This document shows, piece by piece, positions 55,200-64,000 of a stretch of 64,000 nucleotides of DNA. The position numbers and the translations under genes are program-made. Source of the DNA: Homarus americanus (Eukaryota > Arthropoda > Malacostraca > Decapoda > Nephropidae); contig NW_024756415.1 in the NCBI RefSeq assembly GCF_018991925.1, positions 72,501 to 136,500 of the forward strand, given 5' to 3'. The notes beneath the pieces are model-generated. The model did not search any database. It saw nothing but the letters and a program-made list of their open reading frames with translations, and was not told where the DNA came from. Every line of letters begins with the position of its first letter. The first letter of the stretch is position 1.

Positions 55200-55545
55200 C
55201 GCCCGAGTCCCTCTTACTTATTCTCTTCCATTTTCTTACTCCCTACTCCTCCTTTTTGCTCCCCTCCTTCTCTCTTTCTCTATTTCCTTCCCGTAACTCA
55301 CACTTTCTCTTCTTCTCTATCTTTCTCCCTCCTCCTTCCGTACCCACTTCTCTCCTCTTCTTCCGTACATCTCTCCTTCTTTATCTCCCTCCTCCCTTGT
55401 TCCTAAAAGCCTCTCTCCATCCCATTTTCTCTTTGTTTTCTTTTCCTGTCCGGTTACTCCCCACGCCTTGCTTTCTTCCTTTCTCTTCCCCTTCCTGTTC
55501 TACTTTGCTTCCCCTCTCCATCTACCCTTCTCCCTCCCCCTTTGT
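55200..55545. repeat. Polypyrimidine tract
   Basis: TC-rich plus strand. Serine/leucine/proline-rich plus-strand frames (55064-55549) are artefacts. Confidence 0.85.
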
Positions 55546-55591
55546 ATAAAAGCTTCACCACAGTCTTGAGTCTCTGGTGTTTATTTTCCCT

Positions 55592-55593
<2 letters not shown>

Positions 55594-55677
<84 letters not shown>
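55594..55677. repeat. (CT)n microsatellite
   Basis: About forty-two uninterrupted CT units. Confidence 0.98.
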
Positions 55678-55682
<5 letters not shown>

Positions 55683-55694
55683 CTTGTTTTCTGT

Positions 55695-56215
55695 CCGATG
55701 GGTGACAGAAGTTGCCATACCTCCCCCTGGATGGCACCGAGGGTTGCCACATCTCCCTCTGGATGGTAACAAATCAACCTGGGTTCCGCATCACCCTTAC
55801 CTGGCGTTCAAAGACAGGGAAAAGTGCCACAGAGCCCTAAATCTTCCCTCAGTTGGCAACACATGGCATTGAGATGTCATAGTGCCATATGTCCCTCAGA
55901 CGGTACTGAAGGAAACAGAGGGTTGCCAAAAGATGTTACATCCCGATGGCAATGAAATGTAAGTAACTGACATTTGCCAAAGGTTCGATATATTCCAATA
56001 ATGGCATTAAGGCATCATATCCCCCCCTATTTTATCACTCTATATCATTTAAAGTTGCCATAACCTATTGTATCGGTTCATTTAAGTAAGTCACGGCACC
56101 CAGCGTCGCCATATAGTGCCAAATCTTCCACTAGATGATAGTTTGGCACTTATGATTATCACAGTGCAACACCTCTGCCCTCAAGTGGCACTCACAGGCA
56201 CCCAGCAGCATCGCC
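55695..56215. repeat. Degenerate tandem repeat, GTTGCCA...CCCTCTGGATGGCA
   Basis: Around ten diverged units of 40-60 bp built on TTGCCA-(CATCTCCCTC)-TGGATGGCA, clearest at 55710-55770 and 55850-55950. Confidence 0.75.
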
Positions 56216-56394
56216 ACAAGCGTCTCCTGGACTCGAAGGCGAACAGCCCTATCACTTAACCGGACCGTCATTTAATCGCACCGGAGCTAAAAGGTTGTCT
56301 CTTATATCGCCTCATCCGGCTAATAGGGCTGTTAGTGTGTCGACCACCCAACAGTAATGGTGATTGTCCCGGTGTAGTGGTGATGACGGTGACT

Positions 56395-56765
56395 TATTAG
56401 ATGTCAGCGGTGATTGTGTAAAGGTAAATGGTGAGTGTGGTGGTTAGTGGTGATTGTGGTAGGTAGTGGTGATTGTGGTAGGTAGTGGTGACTATCTCCT
56501 GTGGTGGTGATTGTGGTAGGTAGTGGTGAGTGTGGTGGTTAGTGGTGATTGTGGTAGGTAGTGGTGACTCGTGTGGTGTGATTGTGGTAGGTAGTGGTGA
56601 CTCGTGTGATTGTGGTAGGTAGTGGTGACTGTCTCTTGTCGTTGTGATTGTGGTAGGTAGTGGTGACTCGTGTGGTTGTGATTGTGGTAGGTAGTGGTGA
56701 CTGTCTCTTGTGGTTGTGATTGTGGTAGGTAGTGGTGACCGTGCGGGGTCAGTGGTAAATCTGAC
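56395..56765. repeat. Minisatellite, GTGATTGTGGTAGGTAGTG
   Basis: About ten units of 24-44 bp. The constant part is GATTGTGGTAGGTAGTGGTGA; the linker alternates between CTCGTGTGGTT, CTGTCTCTTGTGGTT and none. Confidence 0.92.
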
Positions 56766-57630
56766 AGGGAGAGTGAGTGTGAGGGATGGTGACCGTGATC
56801 GCAGGAAGTGATTGTGATGAATAGTGATGATGGTGTGTGACTGGTGCCCGTGAGGGGGATAATGGTGACTGATGGGGTGTTGTAGCGTAGTTAAGGATTA
56901 GTGATGCATGTGGTGATTAGAGAGGATTGAGGGCGATTAGGGTGGTAGTTGGTGTTCACGAAGGGTTGGCAGTGATTGGGTGAGGTGAAGGGAGTGTGTT
57001 GCTGGTCAGGGATCGTTCTAGTAGTGTCTGGAACTTACCAATAGTGTTTATAATTGGTACCCGCACTGAGCATACCCGCGTTCCAACAGTAATGATCATA
57101 CGACCGGCAGCGCATTAATGACCTAAACTGTATAATAGAAAATTTCCTCAAGCGAAAAAAAAAAAAGTTATCAATCAGTCAGGAAATGATGCAAAAAATT
57201 ATCATAAACGATTAATTACTCACTTCCAATATATATATAATAAACGTGGTATATCTTTAATGCGTCTGTCTATATTACTGTATTTGACCCGGAGTGATGT
57301 TGTGACATTATTATCTACTGCTTGTAGTCTGACGTGCTGAGTGTCATGTTTATTACGGTAAAGGCGACTGACAGTCAAGCTAAATAGTGATTTTTTTTTT
57401 TTGCTACAACTTGATGAAAATTTATTCGTATATGGTAATATTTATTAAGTTTAATTCAGACGTCGTTTCCTATCATAAGATAACCATTCTATCGCTAACG
57501 TAGGTTAGGTTAGGTTTTCTATGGAACTAATCATTTCTATGTATTTTGATGATGCCTGCCAGAAGTTTCCAACAACAAACAAATACATTGAGTGATGGCT
57601 ATTAGGCAGATATCTTTAATTGGGGCACAC
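56766..57630. other. Unique stretch with GTGATGGTG remnants; short TTAGG run
   Basis: Diverged GTGAT words fade out by about 57000. At 57501-57516 TAGGTTAGGTTAGG is a three-unit telomere-like run. An A-run of twelve lies at about 57156-57167. Confidence 0.5.
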
Positions 57631-57741
<111 letters not shown>

Positions 57742-57946
57742 TATATAATTGCATCATTCTTAAATTAATCTTGTACTAAACTTGTCAATATTGTTTAAAA
57801 GTCGTCAGTGAAAAGTTAGAGCAATTGGCACCAAGTTAAAAATGATTAATATTATATCAATGAAGAATTGACAGACCTGATGTTTGCAACAGTTGTCATT
57901 ATCTAGTTAATAAAGTAATTGACGCTGAGGAAAAAATGTCTTTCAG

Positions 57947-58003
57947 ACCTGCATTTTAATGTGATTCTTTGAATTTTTAAACAACAATGATGGATGCACC
58001 AAG
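57947..58003 (+). other. Candidate first coding exon
   Basis: TGTCTTTCAG| precedes 57947. ATGATGGATGCACCAAG|GTGAGT follows at 57987-58009, with AACA before the first ATG. The donor is a full match to the AAG|GTGAGT consensus, and the start context fits arthropod genes. Coding content is only five codons plus two bases (MMDAP), so chance is a real possibility. Confidence 0.22.
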
Positions 58004-58009
58004 GTGAGT

Positions 58010-58290
58010 GGCCAAAGGTTAATTAACATGCATTGCCAATTGTAATTATTTAAAGTCTTGTGATTAACAACGTCCAAAAACTAGTATATTTTTATTTGCG
58101 TCAGTCAGCCCAATGACCGCCTTTCCTAGCTAGCTGCCAGACAGTATTTTTTCCGTGCGTTTTTTTTTAGACGTATCATTATAAACTGTACCGGTAGCAT
58201 GACCACTAACACAGCTTGGACCACTGTTTACTGACCTTGTTCAAGTGTCCCTGTCTGATTGAGGGTGTGTCCTGCTGCCGGTGCACTAGA
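58010..58290. other. Unique stretch, no gene seen
   Basis: Nothing further supported. Confidence 0.4.
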
Positions 58291-58890
58291 ACACAACACA
58301 CCACGGCTCAGGCTGCACCACACCACGGCTCAGGCAACAACACACCACGGCTCAGGCAACAACACACCACGGCTCAGGCTACAACACACCACGGCTCAGG
58401 CTACAACACACCACGGCTCAGGCAACAACACACCACGGCTCAGGCTACAACACACCACGGCTCAGGCTACAACACACCACGGCTCAGGTAACAACACACC
58501 ACGGCTCAGGCTACAACACACCACAGCTCAGGCTACAACACACCACGGCTCAGGCTACAACACACCACGGCTCAGGCTAACACACACCACGGCTCAGGCT
58601 ACAACACCACGGCTCAGGCTACAACACACCACGGCTCAGGCTACAACACACCACGGCTCAGGCTACAACACACCACGGCTCAGGCTACAACACACCACGG
58701 CTCAGGCTGGCTCAGGCTACAACACACCACGGCTCAGGCTACAACACACCACAGGCTACAACACACCACGGCTCAGGCTAAAACACACCACGGCTCACAC
58801 ACCACGGCTCAGGCAACAACACACCACGGCTCAGGCTACAACACACCACGGCTCAGGCTACAACACACCACGGCTCAGGTAACAACACCA
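58291..58890. repeat. 22-bp minisatellite, about 27 units
   Basis: Units of CACCACGGCTCAGGCTACAA plus CA; variants replace GGCTAC by GGCAAC or GGTAAC, and a few units are shortened. Three units make 66 bp, hence a 22-residue protein repeat in a 207-codon frame (58259-58882) that I do not call a gene. Confidence 0.97.
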
Positions 58891-58971
58891 TTAAACATCT
58901 GTGTAACCCTTCATTAATTTATTACCATCAGCTGTTAAAGTGGGGATATAAAGGTCAAATAAAGAATATCT

Positions 58972-58999
58972 CACACACACATACACTCACACACACACA

Positions 59000-59066
<67 letters not shown>
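58972..59066. repeat. (CA)n microsatellite
   Basis: CA units with a few ATACAC and AAAC interruptions at the left end. Confidence 0.97.
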
Positions 59067-60168
59067 ATTTACCATCACTCTCCTACATAGTCCCTATCTC
59101 TCCTCATCCACCTATCACACTTTTATCAGTCTTTCCATACTTCTATACGCCCACCCACCCCCACCCCCCCTCCCTCCCACCGTAACTTGATTAAGCCAGG
59201 AATCACACAGTTAAAGGTTCACACGTTAAAAGTCCCTCTCCTCCCTAACTGGTGACGTCAAGACCTAACCCTAACAGGATCACTATAACCAAGATGGCGG
59301 CCAACATGGTGACGTAACTGTATTGTGACTATACAGGGTCAACGAAAATGAAACCCCAATTTACACACACACACACACACCAACAGTACCTGGCCGCCTT
59401 ACAACCTCGTTCTTAACACTGCCCCCCATTATCTCGTCCCTCGCCTACCAAAATATATTTCAACAGGTTGCATATTGCTTCACTTCCTCCCGAGAAAAAT
59501 ATAGACGAAGTTAAACCGAGATTTCCAAACTCCCGAGGAAATATACAAATTAGGTTAACTATATATTTAAAAATATTTCGTACAATAAACTTATTTCGTT
59601 ACCTTCTGAAGACAATATACAAAAATGAATCTTTACTAAATAACTCAATATACTTCACAAACTTTGATATTTTTCGCCAACTTGATGAAAAATACTAATG
59701 AATTCTACTATCATATTGCAACATAACTCTTTTAATAAAACTTTGCACCACCACGAACTACAAAATTACGTCCTACATGATAACTACCAACTATAAGACC
59801 TTCCAATAGTCAAGAATAAGTTTAAATATATTCTATCATACATTAATAAACTCACACAAGAAGAGACTCGCCAGGCAGTGTATTGGGGTCACAGCGGCCA
59901 TCATCAAGTCACTGGCAGGGAACATACGAATAAGATCCAAAAATAATAAAAATAAAATAAAATACAATAATGTATCCTACGGTAACCATTAACATCTTAC
60001 GAACTTCAGAGATAGTTAAAAAAATCTAAAATAAAAATAATAAATTATATAGGACAAATTAAATATGGAAAATACAACATAATTTCCCTATTTACTACTT
60101 TATAACCTGCATATTAGCCACCCCAGCGTATTACACCTGATAAGTAAACGCCCTGACGCTATCTGGGA
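59067..60168. other. Unique AT-rich stretch, no gene seen
   Basis: ACCAAGATGGCGGCCAACAT lies at about 59289-59308; a short CA run at 59363-59380. A 76-codon frame at 59468-59698 has no domain. Confidence 0.4.
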
Positions 60169-60309
60169 AGGTTAGGTTAAATTAGGTCAGGTCAGGTTAG
60201 GTTAGATTAGGTTAGGTTAGGTTAGGTTAGGTTAGATTTGGTTAAGATTAGGTTAGGTTAGGTTAGGTCAAGAGAGGTTAGGTTAGGTCAAGGGAGGTTA
60301 GGTTAGGTC
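60169..60309. repeat. (TTAGG)n interstitial telomere-like block
   Basis: About twenty TTAGG pentamers, mostly in perfect runs, with TCAGG, ATTAGG and TCAAG(A/G)G(A)GG interruptions. Confidence 0.95.
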
Positions 60310-60529
60310 CCCCACATTAAATAAACCCCCACACCTCCCTTAACCTCCAATTGCATGAGAAAAACCCTAAAATTTCCACCCCTGGGCCTTCATCCATCAC
60401 CCGTATGAATCTATTAAACTCGGATGTAATTTTACAGTTTGGTGAAGCGGGTGTGAGGTGGTGAGTGATGGCCGGTCTTACTCTTATTAAACACGACGAC
60501 TCACTGTGGCGTTAACCATCAATGTTCGC

Positions 60530-60775
60530 ATCCCTCTTTAACCTTGACCCCTGGTCCTTTAACCTTGACCCATGGCTCTTTAACCTTGACCCATGGCTCT
60601 TTAACCTTGAGCCCATGACTCCTTAACCTTGACCCTTGACTCTTTAACCCTGACAATTGGTCCTTTAACCTTAACCCTTGGACCTTTTACTTGATCCTTG
60701 GACTTTTAACCATAACCAATGGCCTTTATCCTTATCTCTTAACAATTTTACCCTTTTTAACCTTAACCTTTCCCA
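60530..60775. repeat. Degenerate 24-bp minisatellite, TTTAACCTTGACCCATGGCTC
   Basis: Eight to ten units, clearest at 60535-60640; later units drift to TTAACCTTAACC and CCTTGGAC. Confidence 0.88.
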
Positions 60776-60789
60776 TATCACTCAACACA

Positions 60790-61035
60790 CTTTAACCTCC
60801 TCCTCCTCTTCTTCCCTCATCCCCCCTTATTCTTCTCTTCCTTCCCCCCACTCGCTTTCCTTCTTCTCATCCCCTCTCTCTTCCCTCACTCTCATACCTT
60901 ACCCCTTCCCTCCTTCATCTTCATCCCTCACCCCTCCTTCCCTTACCCCTCCCCTTCTCCCTTCCATCATCTCCCTCCCTTTCATCAATTCCATCCCTTC
61001 CTCTCTTACCTCCCCCCATTCCTCTCCCCTTACCC
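60790..61035. repeat. Polypyrimidine tract
   Basis: TC-rich plus strand with CTTCCCTC words. Confidence 0.85.
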
Positions 61036-61137
61036 CCCACCGTCCAGGCTGCAGGCACAATAAAGCAGGATGAGAAACTCTGTACTCCATCATAGTAATC
61101 GATGAGGTACAGCATCAAGCTGCTAACTGACCCATTT

Positions 61138-61140
<3 letters not shown>

Positions 61141-61197
<57 letters not shown>
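61141..61197. repeat. (CT)n microsatellite
   Basis: About twenty-eight CT units. Confidence 0.97.
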
Positions 61198-61198
<1 letters not shown>

Positions 61199-61314
61199 TC
61201 CCGTCTCTTCTCTCCGTACATCACACAAGGCAGTCCGATTCCATGGGTTCCACCAGTCAAATAAACTATGAGTCCACAGAGAAGTACATTTGTATTGATA
61301 TCCTGAAAAAATAA

Positions 61315-61390
61315 CTAATATTATTATTAATATTATCAATAATAATAAAATAATAATAATATTAATAATAATAATAATAAATAATAACAG
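61315..61390. repeat. (ATT)n/(AAT)n compound microsatellite
   Basis: ATT units turn into AAT units, so the two halves are partly self-complementary. Confidence 0.9.

Positions 61391-62263
<873 letters not shown>

Positions 62264-62318
<55 letters not shown>
62264..62318. repeat. (CA)n microsatellite
   Basis: About twenty-seven CA units. Confidence 0.97.
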
Positions 62319-62319
<1 letters not shown>

Positions 62320-62794
62320 GGAAGACAACAAAGCAATTATCAAAATTCTCCTCCATTTCGTAAATCACTCGCTAGAATGGTTTACAGCGGAGTGAATTAA
62401 ACAATCTCGTTATGTGTTATCGAGCAGATTGTTTTCACACTCATCGCCTCGCCTCATGTGACGATAGTTCCAAATCTAGTGCGAGTTTCCCGAAAGCGAT
62501 TAGTACACAGACAATCAACATGCTGCATCATATTCCGAAGTACTAAAATGAACGAGACATTGAGTAATCCTTTTAATAATATGAGGAATTGATTCGCAAT
62601 ATTATAATTCAATACATTCAAAATGATTAAAATTGCAATATATTTTTAACGATTATATAAAAATAAATTGGGAGTAATTCAGTTGACATATTCCTTTTAA
62701 TACTCGTATATTCAGAGTACTTAGATATGATCCAAACAAACTTAAATGTTTTACTTTATGTTTAAGGTTAGTTTAGCTTAGTAGAGTTACGCTA

Positions 62795-62795
<1 letters not shown>
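62319..62795. other. Unique AT-rich stretch, no gene seen
   Basis: Nothing supported. Confidence 0.4.
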
Positions 62796-63106
<311 letters not shown>

Positions 63107-63322
63107 TAAAGTGAGAAATATAGTTAAGTATGCTGTGTTGTCAAAGTAAGAGAAACAATTGAGACCCTGCAATTGTGTGTAAATGAGGCAGAAAGTCAGA
63201 TCACCAACCTGGGTCTTGGTCATAATTTTCGTGATGCCATATGGCAGCAGGGTCTACCGTTAGACAACACATTATGCTTCCAATATCTTCCCAGGCGGTA
63301 GTACCTCCCTGTCTGATAGCTG

Positions 63323-63371
63323 GTTATGTTATGTTATGTTAGGTTAGGTTAGGTTAGGTTAGGTTAGGTTT
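63323..63371. repeat. (TTATG)n then (TTAGG)n telomere-like run
   Basis: Three TTATG pentamers pass into seven TTAGG pentamers, then TTTGG. Confidence 0.95.
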
Positions 63372-63549
63372 GGTAAATATATTAGTCTCCAAAAATACTA
63401 TTACAACTCTATTCAGCGTCTTTTTTTAATAGCAAGCCAACAGTTAATACACCCACCATTATTATTATTATAATTACCAGTGATGTCGTAGAAGTAGTAC
63501 AGTGTAATGACATGGGTATAGTGAAATGCGAAGGGATTATTCCGAAGAC

Positions 63550-63635
63550 TTTTAACCCCTTGAGTACAATGGCTTATCCTCTTGTGTACGAGGATCTATG
63601 CTCTTGAGTACGATTATTTAACCCCTTGAGTACGA
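63550..63635. repeat. Short minisatellite, CCCTTGAGTACGAT
   Basis: Four to five units of about 24 bp: AACCCCTTGAGTACAATGGC, CTCTTGTGTACGAGGATC, CTCTTGAGTACGATTATT and a final copy. Confidence 0.85.
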
Positions 63636-64000
63636 TATTCAAATTCAGTGAGTGTAGCCTCCGATTCGTTCATATCTTAGCTAAACTCGAATATAAAAAT
63701 TATACTAAACAAAAGTCGCCTTAGTCTCCAGAGATAGTAAGGGCGGGAGTACCGTGGAGGCGTCAGCTGGCCAGTATTGGGCAGTCAGGAGGCGTCGAGA
63801 CATGTATCTGCCTCACACGGCAAATATAATGTGGAGTAGTGTGTGTGTGAGAGAGAGAGATTTACTGTGGAAATAATTACTCCATAATGGCAGGTCATCA
63901 GCAGAGTACAGATAACACAAATTAAAATGTTTGTTGACGACATCTCTCACCACCAATGCCATCTTTAACTTTCTGTACAGAGCCCAGGTCCACGTCATGT
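63636..64000. other. Unique stretch to window end, no gene seen
   Basis: Short TG/AG run at 63838-63860. The last 61-codon minus-strand frame has no domain I recognise. Confidence 0.4.

Noticed and set aside
58259..58882. 207-codon frame over the 22-bp array
   Set aside because: Pure tandem repeat; period not a multiple of three, and no non-repeat coding part.

Overview
This window looks like non-coding, repeat-dominated nuclear DNA from an arthropod, most likely a decapod crustacean. That placement is an inference. It rests on several tracts of the pentamer TTAGG (the usual arthropod telomere unit), very dense and long dinucleotide and trinucleotide microsatellites, many AT-rich minisatellites, a tRNA-derived SINE and decayed LINE fragments. 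I find no intact protein-coding gene, no rRNA, no functional tRNA and no CRISPR array. Almost every long open frame is a by-product of a tandem repeat without stop codons or of a polypurine/polypyrimidine tract.

Layout. 1-9.4 kb: GATA, TG, AT, AAT and AG microsatellites, a 42-bp repeat whose units resemble CCAAT plus TATA boxes, a 12-unit 30-bp minisatellite, and a LINE 3' fragment embedded between GGT/GAT repeats. 9.4-14 kb: a poly(A)-tailed retroposon (copy A), a GC-rich candidate exon on the minus strand, a palindrome, a second copy of the same LINE on the minus strand, a 30-bp CTA-rich minisatellite and a 0.7 kb polypurine tract. 14-22 kb: a recently dispersed repeat, more minisatellites, a second polypurine tract and a cluster of AGGTCA half-sites. 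22-29 kb: a tRNA-derived SINE, a broken LINE endonuclease fragment, a coding-like but unidentified interval (24.6-25.3 kb), a 32-bp minisatellite and a CCTAA telomere-like block. 29-39 kb: mostly AT-rich sequence with degenerate tandem repeats and a hairpin or MITE candidate at 35.2 kb. 39-46 kb: retroposon copy B inserted in an AGT microsatellite, polypurine tracts and degenerate repeats. 46-54 kb: large TG/CA arrays, a candidate small exon at 47.8 kb, the second near-identical copy of the 14.6 kb repeat, a 27-bp minisatellite with higher-order structure, a strong 98-bp hairpin and a 17-bp minisatellite. 54-64 kb: pyrimidine tracts, the 22-bp minisatellite, TTAGG blocks, and a long AAT array.

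How the parts relate. No operon or pathway is present. The recurring theme is retroposon insertion beside or inside trinucleotide microsatellites, and local expansion of short sequences into tandem arrays. A few possible splice-bounded exons (10.2, 40.2, 47.8 and 58.0 kb) are listed with low confidence; if any is real, most of the window would be intron or intergenic sequence of a very large gene.
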